Origin: Gemmobacter sp.
Lineage (GTDB): Bacteria; Pseudomonadota; Alphaproteobacteria; Rhodobacterales; Rhodobacteraceae
Assembly (NCBI RefSeq): GCF_034676705.1
Contig: NZ_JAUCBS010000013.1
Coordinates: 880,501 to 944,500 of the forward strand
Direction of reading: 5' to 3'
DNA length: 64,000 bases
The notes below the pieces were generated by a model, which was given only the letters and a program-made list of their open reading frames with translations, did not search any database and was not told where the DNA came from. Of this stretch, positions 1 through 7,251 are shown one piece after another (the first letter of the stretch is position 1; each line of letters starts with the position of its first letter). Position numbers and translations under genes: made by a program.

Positions 1-491
1 TCCGCCCTCGTCGCGCCGATGCAGGCGAACCTGCGCCGGGTGCCACCCGCGTGCCGCCGCTGGTGCTGGTCTCGGCCCAGCGGATCGACCGGCCGGCGCC
101 GGCCACCACCGCGCCGCTGCGCACGGTGACCAGCACCGCGCTGGCCTTGCAGGATGACGAGGAGGACGAGCCCGAGGATGCCCGCGACAACCTGTTCGGC
201 GGGGCCGGGGGCCTGACAGAGTATCTGACCTACGCCGGGGTCGATGGACTTGCCGACCGGATGGAGGCGACAGGGGCCTGGCTGATGGCGGCCGAGGGGT
301 TGGAAAGTTTCAACCGGCCACAGCTGATGAAGCTGTCCGGGGTCAACGACCTTGCGACAAGTCGAGAAGAAGCCCTGGCCGCCTTTGGCGTGCTGCTGCG
401 CGAAGGTCGCGTCGTCCGCTCCCGCCGGGGGTTTTTTGCATTGCCGGAGGGGTCCGAGGCGCTGGCCGGCGCGAAACGCTACGCCGGCTGA
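1..491 (+). CDS. Hypothetical protein, C-terminal part (5' end outside window)
   Basis: The frame is open from the first bases of the window and ends with TGA at 489-491, so this is the 3' part of a longer gene; the GTG at 51 is only an internal candidate start. I do not recognise the family. The visible part has an Ala/Pro/Thr-rich stretch, an acidic patch (DDEEDEPEDARDN) and then a predicted helical domain of about 100 residues containing 'LTEYLTYAGVDGLADRMEATGAW' followed by a basic RSRRG turn. Only 3 bp separate its stop from the convergent DUF2842 gene. Confidence 0.6.
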   Translation, partial: RPRRADAGEPAPGATRVPPLVLVSAQRIDRPAPATTAPLRTVTSTALALQDDEEDEPEDARDNLFGGAGGLTEYLTYAGVDGLADRMEATGAWLMAAEGLESFNRPQLMKLSGVNDLATSREEALAAFGVLLREGRVVRSRRGFFALPEGSEALAGAKRYAG

Positions 492-494
492 GGA

Positions 495-746
495 TCAGCG
501 ATCCGTGCTGTCGCGGGGGCCTTCGGGCCCCCGTTCGCGTTCGGCGGGGTCGGGCTGGCCCACCCCGCGGAATACCTTGCGAAACGGCAGCGCCCAGACG
601 ATGCCAAGGCCCACATAGACCAGGAATTCCGCCCAGATCGGCGGGCGGTCCAGCCAGTTCACGATGCTGACCGCCGCAATGATATACAACGGCAGCCCGA
701 CCAGCAGGATCAGCAGCGACAGGCGCTTGCGGGTTTTATAGTCCAT
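495..746 (-). CDS. DUF2842 family small membrane protein
   Basis: 83 residues. A basic N-terminus (MDYKTRKRLS) is followed by two hydrophobic segments, about residues 9-30 and 38-54, then a charged Pro/Glu/Arg tail. Length, the two-helix layout and the WAEFLVYVGLGIVWALPF segment match the DUF2842 family, which is common next to purA in Rhodobacteraceae (family knowledge). Function is unknown. It lies downstream of purA on the same strand with about 50 bp between them, so co-transcription is possible. Confidence 0.75.
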   Translation of the reverse strand: MDYKTRKRLSLLILLVGLPLYIIAAVSIVNWLDRPPIWAEFLVYVGLGIVWALPFRKVFRGVGQPDPAERERGPEGPRDSTDR

Positions 747-795
747 GACGGCCTCTGGTAGCCCCGGCGCGGGTGGCGCGCCGGGGTGGGGCAGG

Positions 796-2088
796 TCAGT
801 CCGCGAAGGGGTCGGTCACCAGGATGGTGTCGTCGCGTTCCGGGCTGGTGGACAGCAGGGCGACCGGGCACTGGATCAGTTCCTCGATCCGGCGGACGTA
901 TTTCACCGCAGCGCCCGGCAGGTCGTTCCACGACCGCGCGCCGGCGGTCGATTCGCTCCAGCCTTCCATCTCTTCATAGATCGGGGTCACGCGGGCCTGA
1001 AGGTTGGCGGCGGTGGGCAGGTAGTCCAGCCGCTGGCCATCCAGCTCGTACCCTACGCAGATCTTCAGCGTATCGAACCCGTCCAGCACATCCAGCTTGG
1101 TCAGCGCTATGCCCGACACGCCCGAGGTGGCGCAGGTCTGGCGCACCAGAACCGCATCGAACCAGCCGCAGCGGCGCTTGCGCCCTGTCACGGTGCCGAA
1201 TTCATGGCCGCGCTGGCCCAGACGTTCGCCATCGGCATCCATCAGCTCGGTCGGGAAGGGGCCTTCGCCGACGCGGGTGGTATAGGCCTTGACGATGCCC
1301 AGCACGAAGTCGATCGAGGTCGGGCCCAGGCCCGTGCCGGTGGCCGCCATGCCGGCAAGGGTGTTGGACGAGGTGACATAGGGATAGGTGCCGAAATCGA
1401 CATCCAGCAGGCTGCCTTGCGCGCCTTCGAACAGGATGCGCTTGCCGGCCTTGCGCGCCTCGGTCATCACTTTCCAGACCGGGGCGGCATAGGGCAGGAT
1501 CTTCGGCGCCACGTCCAGCAACTGCGCCTTCAGCGCGACCGGGTCCACCGGATCCAGCCCAAGGCCGGCACGCAGGGCGTTGTGGTGGGTCAGCAGGCGG
1601 CCGATGCGCAGATCCAGCGTCGCCTCGTCGGCCAGATCGGCAACGCGGATCGAGCGGCGACCAACCTTGTCCTCATAGGCCGGGCCGATGCCGCGGCCGG
1701 TGGTGCCGATCTTGGCGGCGGAATTCTGCGCTTCCCGCGCGCGGTCCAGTTCGCCATGCACCGGCAGGATCAGCGGGGTGTTTTCCGCGATCAGCAGGCC
1801 TTCGGGGTTCACGACCACACCCTGCGCCGCCAGCTTGGCGATTTCCGACAGCAGGGCCCAGGGGTCCAGCACCACACCGTTGCCGATGACCGACAGCTTG
1901 CCACCGCGCACGATGCCCGAGGGCAGCAGCGACAGCTTGTAGGTCACGCCGTCGATGACCAGCGTATGGCCCGCGTTGTGGCCGCCCTGGAACCGCGCGA
2001 TCACATCGGCGCGTTCCGACAGCCAGTCGACAATCTTGCCCTTGCCTTCGTCGCCCCACTGGGCGCCCACGACAACCACGTTGGCCAT
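796..2088 (-). CDS. purA: Adenylosuccinate synthetase
   Basis: 430 residues, the normal family length. It joins IMP and aspartate using GTP to give adenylosuccinate, the first committed step to AMP, in the cytosol. The N-terminal P-loop GAQWGDEGKGKIVDWLS (residues 8-24) and the NAGHT motif near residue 38 are intact, as are the GRGIGPAYEDK and FEGAQGSLLDVDFGTYPYVTSSN segments. The ATG at 2086-2088 gives the canonical N-terminus MANVVVVGAQWGDEG. It is divergent from secG, with about 170 bp between the starts. Confidence 0.97.
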   Translation of the reverse strand: MANVVVVGAQWGDEGKGKIVDWLSERADVIARFQGGHNAGHTLVIDGVTYKLSLLPSGIVRGGKLSVIGNGVVLDPWALLSEIAKLAAQGVVVNPEGLLIAENTPLILPVHGELDRAREAQNSAAKIGTTGRGIGPAYEDKVGRRSIRVADLADEATLDLRIGRLLTHHNALRAGLGLDPVDPVALKAQLLDVAPKILPYAAPVWKVMTEARKAGKRILFEGAQGSLLDVDFGTYPYVTSSNTLAGMAATGTGLGPTSIDFVLGIVKAYTTRVGEGPFPTELMDADGERLGQRGHEFGTVTGRKRRCGWFDAVLVRQTCATSGVSGIALTKLDVLDGFDTLKICVGYELDGQRLDYLPTAANLQARVTPIYEEMEGWSESTAGARSWNDLPGAAVKYVRRIEELIQCPVALLSTSPERDDTILVTDPFAD

Positions 2089-2261
2089 TGGGATGGTCCT
2101 TCCCTTCAGGTGAAACCGGCTGCTCTATAGCGGTGCGGGGCAGGGCGCGAAACAGGAAAAAGCGCCACCCCGCGCATTGCATGGGCTGGCGGGGCCTTCG
2201 GGCTTGCACCCCGGCCCCCATGCGACTAGATAGCCCTGTCCGCAGCAGACAGGCCAGCCGC

Positions 2262-2612
2262 ATGGAAAACGTCGTCCTCACCATCCACCTGATCCTCGCG
2301 CTGGCGCTGGTGGGCGTCGTGCTGCTGCAACGCTCCGAAGGGGGCGGTCTGGGCATTGGCGGCGGCGGTGGTGTGGTTTCGGGGCGCTCGGCGGCCACCG
2401 CACTGGGCAAGGTGACCTGGATCCTGGCGATTGCCTTCATCTGCACCTCGCTGGCGCTGACCGTTCTGGCGCGCCGCGACCAGGCCAGTTCCTCGGTGAT
2501 CGACGGCACCGCCCCGGCAGGCACCACGGCCCCGGCCCCTGCGGCCCCCGGCAGCAGCCTGCTGCCGCCCGGCCCGTCCAGCCAGCCGCTGACGCCCCCG
2601 CGCGTCGACTGA
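2262..2612 (+). CDS. secG: Preprotein translocase subunit SecG
   Basis: 116 residues from the ATG at 2262; the open frame extends further upstream but the family begins at MENVVLTIHLILALALVGVV. SecG is the auxiliary subunit of the SecYEG channel in the inner membrane. Two transmembrane helices (about 3-20 and 49-69) flank the glycine-rich loop 'RSEGGGLGIGGGGG' typical of SecG. The C-terminal tail is long and Ala/Pro/Ser-rich, as in other alphaproteobacteria. pyrG follows about 135 bp downstream on the same strand. Confidence 0.93.
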   Translation: MENVVLTIHLILALALVGVVLLQRSEGGGLGIGGGGGVVSGRSAATALGKVTWILAIAFICTSLALTVLARRDQASSSVIDGTAPAGTTAPAPAAPGSSLLPPGPSSQPLTPPRVD

Positions 2613-2630
2613 TACCAGACTTGGGTTCTT

Positions 2631-2646
2631 GCGGCCTGCGGGCCGC
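2631..2646 (+). terminator. GC hairpin downstream of secG
   Basis: A GCGGCC / GGCCGC hairpin with a TGCG loop lies 18 bp after the secG stop. There is no clear T-tract, so it could be a weak or Rho-assisted terminator or simply a stem in a secG-pyrG transcript. Confidence 0.35.
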
Positions 2647-2748
2647 AATCGCTTGCGGCGCATTGCGTCGCGGGGCAGGGCATTGTATAGCTCGACTCCC
2701 GTGATCCTGCGATTCCGCAATCCATTCGCCACTTCACGGGGGGCCGTC

Positions 2749-4392
2749 ATGGCACGTTACATCTTCATCACCGGCGGCGTGGTTTCGTCCCTTGGCAAGG
2801 GGCTGGCATCGGCTGCGCTGGGGGCGTTGTTGCAGGCCCGCGGCTATTCGGTGCGGTTGCGCAAGCTGGACCCCTATCTGAACGTCGATCCCGGCACGAT
2901 GTCGCCCTTTGAACATGGCGAGGTGTTCGTGACCGACGATGGCGCGGAAACCGACCTGGATCTGGGCCATTACGAACGCTTCACCGGCGTGTCGGCGCGC
3001 AAGACCGATTCCATTTCCTCGGGCCGCATCTATTCCAACGTGCTGGAGAAAGAGCGCCGCGGCGACTATCTGGGCAAGACCATTCAGGTGGTTCCCCATG
3101 TAACCAATGAAATCAAGGACTTCCTGCGCATCGGCGAGGAGGATTGCGATTTCATGCTGTGCGAGATCGGTGGCACGGTGGGCGATATCGAAGGGCTGCC
3201 GTTCTTCGAGGCGATCCGCCAGTTCATCCACGAACGCCCGCGCGGCGAATGTATCCTGATGCACCTGACGCTGCTGCCCTATCTGGCCGCCAGCGGCGAG
3301 CTGAAGACCAAGCCGACGCAGCATTCGGTCAAGGAGCTGCAATCCATTGGCCTGGCGCCCGACGTGCTGGTCTGCCGGTCGGAACATCCGATCCCGGAAA
3401 AGGAACGCGAAAAGATCGCGCTGTTCTGCAACGTGCGCAAATCGGCGGTGATCGCGGCCTATGACCTGAAAACCATCTACGAGGCGCCGCTGGCCTATCA
3501 CCGCGAAGGGCTGGATCAGGCGGTGCTGGATGCCTTTGGCATCGCCCCGGCCCCGCGCCCCAACCTGACCCGCTGGGAAGACGTGATGGACCGGCTGACC
3601 AATGCCGAAGGCATGGTGCGCGTGGCCATCGTGGGCAAATACACCCAGCTGGAAGACGCCTACAAATCCATCGCCGAGGCGCTGACCCATGGCGGCATGG
3701 CCAACCGCGTGCGGGTCAAGGCCGAATGGATTGATGCCGAAACCTTTGAGCGCGAGGATCCGGCGCCCTATCTGGAAGGGTTCCAGGCCATCTTGGTCCC
3801 CGGCGGATTTGGCGAACGCGGCACCGAAGGCAAGATCCGCGCGGCGCAGTTCGCGCGCGAAAAGCAGATCCCCTATCTGGGCATCTGCCTTGGGATGCAG
3901 ATGGCGGTGATCGAGGCCAGCCGCAATCTGGCCGGCATCAACGATGCCGGGTCCGAGGAATTCGACCACGAGGCGGGCGGCAAGCGGTTCACCCCGGTGG
4001 TCTATCACCTCAAGGAATGGGTGCAGGGCAACCACAAGGTGGAACGCAAGGCGACCGACGACAAGGGCGGCACCATGCGGTTGGGCGCCTATACCGCGAC
4101 GCTGGCCGAAGGGTCGAAGGTGGCGCAGGTCTACGGTGCCACCAGCATCGAGGAACGCCACCGCCACCGCTACGAGGTGGACATCCGCTACCGCGACAAG
4201 CTGCAAGCCTGCGGGATGGCATTTTCGGGCATGTCGCCCGATGGCCGGCTGCCCGAGATCGTCGAATACCCGGATCACCCGTGGTTCATCGGCGTGCAGT
4301 TCCACCCGGAGCTGAAGTCGAAACCCTTTGAACCCCACCCGCTGTTCGCCGATTTCGTGCGTGCGGCGGTCGAGGTCAGCCGGCTGGTCTGA
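2749..4392 (+). CDS. pyrG: CTP synthase
   Basis: 547 residues from the ATG at 2749; the in-frame upstream codons are not conserved, whereas MARYIFITGGVVSSLGKG is the exact family N-terminus. It aminates UTP to CTP with glutamine and ATP. The amidoligase domain fills about residues 1-270 with P-loop GGVVSSLGKG (9-18). The class I glutaminase domain has the nucleophile in GICLGMQM (Cys380) and a QFHPE segment carrying the catalytic His and Glu near the C-terminus. A perfect palindrome follows the stop. Confidence 0.97.
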   Translation: MARYIFITGGVVSSLGKGLASAALGALLQARGYSVRLRKLDPYLNVDPGTMSPFEHGEVFVTDDGAETDLDLGHYERFTGVSARKTDSISSGRIYSNVLEKERRGDYLGKTIQVVPHVTNEIKDFLRIGEEDCDFMLCEIGGTVGDIEGLPFFEAIRQFIHERPRGECILMHLTLLPYLAASGELKTKPTQHSVKELQSIGLAPDVLVCRSEHPIPEKEREKIALFCNVRKSAVIAAYDLKTIYEAPLAYHREGLDQAVLDAFGIAPAPRPNLTRWEDVMDRLTNAEGMVRVAIVGKYTQLEDAYKSIAEALTHGGMANRVRVKAEWIDAETFEREDPAPYLEGFQAILVPGGFGERGTEGKIRAAQFAREKQIPYLGICLGMQMAVIEASRNLAGINDAGSEEFDHEAGGKRFTPVVYHLKEWVQGNHKVERKATDDKGGTMRLGAYTATLAEGSKVAQVYGATSIEERHRHRYEVDIRYRDKLQACGMAFSGMSPDGRLPEIVEYPDHPWFIGVQFHPELKSKPFEPHPLFADFVRAAVEVSRLV

Positions 4393-4400
4393 CCTGGCGC

Positions 4401-4422
4401 AGGGCGGGGTTAACCCCGCCCT
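4401..4422 (+). terminator. 22-bp perfect palindrome after pyrG
   Basis: The sequence is an uninterrupted inverted repeat (AGGGCGGGGTT and its complement) starting 9 bp after the pyrG stop. There is no T-tract. It sits between the convergent pyrG and small secreted-protein genes and could serve both strands. Confidence 0.55.
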
Positions 4423-4434
4423 ACCGGCAGCCGG

Positions 4435-4584
4435 TCAGTGGCAATGCACCTGCCCGGCGCGGTTGTCCATATGGCAGCATTGGCCCGGCGGCGATGATTT
4501 GCGGCATCCGCCACCATGTGCGCTGGCAGGCTGGGGCAGGGTGGCGATTGCCATGATCAGGGCAAGGCAGCTGCGGAACAGCAT
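4435..4584 (-). CDS. Tiny secreted Cys/His-rich protein with a CHxxxxxGxxHCH tail
   Basis: A 49-residue gene read directly from the minus strand: ATG at 4584-4582, TGA at 4437-4435, and a GGGAG Shine-Dalgarno sequence about 6 bp upstream. Residues 1-22 look like a Sec signal peptide (MLFRSCLALIMAIATLPQPASA) with a likely cut after ASA. The mature part is about 27 residues, AHGGGCRK... ending CCHMDNRAGQVHCH. The ending resembles the Cys/His terminus of YHYH-type proteins (CHxxxxxGxYHCH), a family of unknown function that may bind metal. It stands alone and is convergent with pyrG. Confidence 0.75.
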   Translation of the reverse strand: MLFRSCLALIMAIATLPQPASAHGGGCRKSSPPGQCCHMDNRAGQVHCH

Positions 4585-4668
4585 GGGGACTCCCGGTTGC
4601 GGGCGTTAACTTTCGTTAACGCAGCGCAGCGGGTCAAGGGGCTGCAACCTTTCCCATCCCGAAACGCA

Positions 4669-4695
4669 AAAGGGGCGCCCGTCGGGCGCCCCTTT
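4669..4695 (-). terminator. Strong intrinsic terminator of ilvC
   Basis: A 12-bp perfect stem (AAAGGGGCGCCC / GGGCGCCCCTTT) with a 3-nt loop begins about 20 bp after the ilvC stop. On the minus strand it ends in TTTTGCG, the expected orientation for ilvC. Confidence 0.8.
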
Positions 4696-4714
4696 CGTCT
4701 GTCCGGTCCGCAGA

Positions 4715-5737
4715 TCAGTTCCGCGCCTTGTCCACCATCTTGCCCTTGGAAATCCAGGGCATCATGGCGCGCAGCTTTTCGCCGACCTGTTCGATCTGGT
4801 GGGCGTCGTTCATCCGGCGGGTGCCCTTGAAGAATGGCTGGCCCACGGCGTTTTCCTGCATGAAGTCGCGCACGAACTTGCCGGTCTGGATGTCGCGCAG
4901 CACGGCCTTCATCCGGGCCTTGGTCTCGTCATAGGGCAGGATGCGCGGGCCCGAGACATATTCGCCGTATTCGGCGGTGTTCGAGATCGAGTAGTTCATG
5001 TTGGCGATGCCGCCTTCGTAGATCAGGTCCACGATCAGCTTCACTTCGTGCAGGCATTCGAAATAGGCCATTTCCGGCGCATAGCCCGCTTCGACCAGGG
5101 TTTCAAAGCCCATGCGGATCAGTTCGACCAGGCCGCCGCACAGCACGGCTTGTTCGCCGAACAGGTCGGTTTCGCATTCTTCCTTGAAGTTGGTCTCGAT
5201 GATGCCCGAGCGTCCGCCGCCGATGGCCGAGCAATAGGACAGGCCCAGTTCCAGCGCGCGGCCGGTGGCATCGTTGTGCACCGCCACCAGGCAGGGCACG
5301 CCGCCGCCCTTGGTGTATTCGCCGCGCACGGTGTGGCCCGGGCCCTTGGGCGCCATCATGATGACGTCGACGCCCGGCTTCGGCTCGATCAGGCCGAAAT
5401 GCACGTTCAGGCCATGGGCGAACGCAATCGCCGCGCCTTCGCGCAGGTTGTCATGCACGTATTTCTTGTAGGTTTCTGCCTGAAGTTCGTCGGGCATGGT
5501 GAACATGATCAGGTCGGCCCATTTGGCGGCCTCGGCGATCTCCATGACCTTCAGGCCTTCGGCTTCGGCCTTTTTGGCCGAGGCGGATCCCGGACGCAGC
5601 GCGACGACCAGGTTCTTGGCGCCCGAATCGCGCAGGTTCAGCGCATGGGCGTGGCCTTGCGACCCATAGCCCAGGATCGCGACCTTCTTGTCCTTGATCA
5701 GGTTCACATCGCAGTCGCGGTCATAGTAAACGCGCAT
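4715..5737 (-). CDS. ilvC: Ketol-acid reductoisomerase (NADP+), class I
   Basis: 340 residues, the short class I length. It catalyses the second common step of valine and isoleucine synthesis: Mg2+-dependent alkyl migration and NADPH reduction of acetohydroxy acids. The Rossmann motif GYGSQGHAHALNLRDSG lies near residue 24. The knotted C-terminal half carries the metal ligands in the segments FGEQAVLCGG and FECLHEVKLIVDLIYEGG. The start is MRVYYDRDCDVNLIKDKKVAILGYGSQG. The gene is divergent from two Lrp-family regulators 123 bp away. Confidence 0.97.
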   Translation of the reverse strand: MRVYYDRDCDVNLIKDKKVAILGYGSQGHAHALNLRDSGAKNLVVALRPGSASAKKAEAEGLKVMEIAEAAKWADLIMFTMPDELQAETYKKYVHDNLREGAAIAFAHGLNVHFGLIEPKPGVDVIMMAPKGPGHTVRGEYTKGGGVPCLVAVHNDATGRALELGLSYCSAIGGGRSGIIETNFKEECETDLFGEQAVLCGGLVELIRMGFETLVEAGYAPEMAYFECLHEVKLIVDLIYEGGIANMNYSISNTAEYGEYVSGPRILPYDETKARMKAVLRDIQTGKFVRDFMQENAVGQPFFKGTRRMNDAHQIEQVGEKLRAMMPWISKGKMVDKARN

Positions 5738-5833
5738 CGGAATATCCTTTCGGTGTCTGCTGGGCGAGAGAATAGGCAGTTTCGGGATGGGGATTGTGCA
5801 AAGATTGACGGCAGGCGGTAAAATCTGCGAAAG

Positions 5834-5856
5834 TCATTCGTAAGATAGTAGAATGA
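5834..5856. promoter_or_regulatory. Inverted repeat upstream of the Lrp pair
   Basis: TCATTC - 11 nt - GAATGA lies 4 bp before the first Lrp start codon and within the ilvC/Lrp divergent region. The AT-rich spacer and dyad are in keeping with an Lrp/AsnC autoregulatory site, but no footprint is available. It overlaps where the ribosome-binding site would be. Confidence 0.45.
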
Positions 5857-5860
5857 TGAG

Positions 5861-6325
5861 ATGTCCATTCAGATCGACGATACCGACCGCCGGCTGATCC
5901 GCCAGTTGCTGGCCGCCCCGGATCTGTCCACGGCGGAACTGGCCGACCGTGCCGGCGTGACCACCGCCACCTGCTGGCGCCGGCTGGACAGGCTGCGCGC
6001 GGCGGGCGTTCTGGGCGCGGCGCAGGCGGTGATCGACTGGCGCGCCATGGGCTATGAGGTGGAGGTGTCGTTGCGCTTTACCCTCGACAAGACCAACCCG
6101 CGCGCCTTCGACGAATTCATCGCCGCCGCGCGCGAGGTGCCCGAGGTGATCAACATCGAAACCTTTCTGGGCCGGGTCGATGTGCGGCTGAACGTCATCG
6201 CCCGCGACATGCGGCATTATCAGGAGATTTACCGCGCCCGCATCCTGACCCTGCCGCATATCGCCGATATCGAGGCGCTGATGCTGGTGGCCACCATCAA
6301 GGACGACGGGGCGCTGCCGGTATGA
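5861..6325 (+). CDS. Lrp/AsnC family transcriptional regulator (first of a pair)
   Basis: 154 residues. The N-terminal winged helix (about 1-60: DDTDRRLIRQLLAAPDLSTAELADRAGVTTATCWRRLDRLRAAGVL) is followed by a RAM effector domain (about 68-148) with the family pattern FLGRVDVRLNVIARDMRHYQEIYRARILTLPHI. It probably binds an amino acid and regulates itself and/or the divergent ilvC. Its last four bases overlap the next gene as ATGA, so the two are translationally coupled. Which amino acid it senses cannot be read from the sequence. Confidence 0.9.
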   Translation: MSIQIDDTDRRLIRQLLAAPDLSTAELADRAGVTTATCWRRLDRLRAAGVLGAAQAVIDWRAMGYEVEVSLRFTLDKTNPRAFDEFIAAAREVPEVINIETFLGRVDVRLNVIARDMRHYQEIYRARILTLPHIADIEALMLVATIKDDGALPV

Positions 6326-6780
6326 TCGACCTCGACGATACCGACCGCGCGCTGCTGCGGCTGCTGGCGCGGGATGCCGGGCAGGGGGCCGGGGCGCTGG
6401 GCCGCGCGCTGGGGATCAGCCAGCCCGCCGCCTGGCGCCGCGTGCGCCGGCTGGAGGAGGCGGGCGTGATCCGCGGGCGGCGGGTCGAGGTGGACCGCCC
6501 TGCGCTGGGGTTTGGCGTGACGGTGTTCCTGGGGCTGAAACTCGCTACCAAGGGCCGCGTCAGCATCGAGGATTTCGAACGCGCGGTGACCGCGATTCCC
6601 GAGGTGCAGGTGGTGCAGCATGTGCTGGGGCTGTTCGATTATCGGCTGCGGGTGGTGGCGCGCGACCTGACCGATTTCGAACGCATCCTGCGCCGCCGCA
6701 TCATGACGCTGCCGGGGGTCGGGCAGGTAGAGGCGAATGTGCTGCTGTCCGAGGAGCGCAGGCCGGGGCCGCTGGGGTGA
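6322..6780 (+). CDS. Lrp/AsnC family transcriptional regulator (second of a pair)
   Basis: 152 residues, starting inside the stop of the preceding Lrp gene. It has the same architecture: winged helix 1-60 (DDTDRALLRLLARDAGQGAGALGRALGISQPAAWRRVRRLEEAGVI) and RAM domain to the C-terminus (VLGLFDYRLRVVARDLTDFERILRRRIMTLPGVGQVEANVLL). The two proteins are similar but clearly diverged, so this is an old duplication, and a hetero-oligomer is possible. Coupled Lrp pairs are known in alphaproteobacteria; the function here is inferred from proximity to ilvC. Confidence 0.9.
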   Translation: MIDLDDTDRALLRLLARDAGQGAGALGRALGISQPAAWRRVRRLEEAGVIRGRRVEVDRPALGFGVTVFLGLKLATKGRVSIEDFERAVTAIPEVQVVQHVLGLFDYRLRVVARDLTDFERILRRRIMTLPGVGQVEANVLLSEERRPGPLG

Positions 6781-6828
6781 GGGATGGCGCCGGATGACCC
6801 GACGCCGGGGGCATTCTGCCCCCGCGCC

Positions 6829-6897
6829 GGCTGGGTCTTGAACCAGTGGCGCCCCCGCCGGCGCCCTGAGGATATCTGGATCAGAGCGAAAAGGGCG
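6829..6897 (+). repeat. Dispersed intergenic repeat, copy A
   Basis: A dyad around 'CTGGGTCTTGAACCAGTGGCGC' halves is followed by GGATATCTGGATCAGAGCGAAA. The same two-part module recurs near 40.8 kb and 55.7 kb, and its second half recurs at 19.0, 29.6, 31.9, 37.6 and 43.6 kb. It lies between the convergent Lrp and coiled-coil genes. Confidence 0.7.
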
Positions 6898-6907
6898 GTG
6901 CCGCGCG

Positions 6908-7240
6908 TTATTCCGTATCCTCGCGCCGGCGGCTGATCTGGGTGCGCAGGTGTTCGGACTCGGTCCGGGCGGTGCGCAGGCCATCCATCGCGGCGCGCAA
7001 TTCGGCCTCGGTCTGGGCGATGCGGTTGGCAAGTTCGGCCTCGCGCTGTTGCAGATAGACGATGGCCTCGTCCCGCGTCTCCTCGGCCTCGTGCAGGGCC
7101 TGGGCCAGGCGTTCCAGTTCGGCGCTGTCGGCGCCCGGAACGCGGGTAAAGCGGTGCATCAGCCAATAGGCGAACCAGCCAAGCGCGAAGGCGACGAACA
7201 GGATGATCGCCATGCCGAAGATCAGTTCGGTGCTGTTCAT
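6908..7240 (-). CDS. Membrane-anchored coiled-coil protein
   Basis: 110 residues from the ATG at 7240 (MNSTELIFGMAIILFVAFALGWFAYW); an upstream in-frame ATG would place an odd basic leader before the membrane segment. One N-terminal transmembrane helix (about 7-27) is followed by a long Glu/Ala/Arg-rich heptad region (about 38-105) predicted to be a coiled coil facing the cytoplasm. The family is not recognised; the architecture is like YhcB-type division proteins, but I see no specific motif. It starts 12 bp after the OmpA-like gene and is probably co-transcribed with it. Confidence 0.75.
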   Translation of the reverse strand: MNSTELIFGMAIILFVAFALGWFAYWLMHRFTRVPGADSAELERLAQALHEAEETRDEAIVYLQQREAELANRIAQTEAELRAAMDGLRTARTESEHLRTQISRRREDTE

Positions 7241-7251
7241 GGGTCTGCCTT

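Noticed and set aside
745..2130. 461-residue open frame on the plus strand across purA
   Set aside because: It is the antisense of purA; the protein is rich in His/Gln/Arg/Ala with no family motif, as usual for shadows in GC-rich DNA.
2647..2748. Possible tRNA between secG and pyrG (GCTCGACTCCCGT resembles a T-arm)
   Set aside because: secG is followed by a tRNA in some bacteria, but no acceptor or anticodon stem can be folded here and no CCA end is present.
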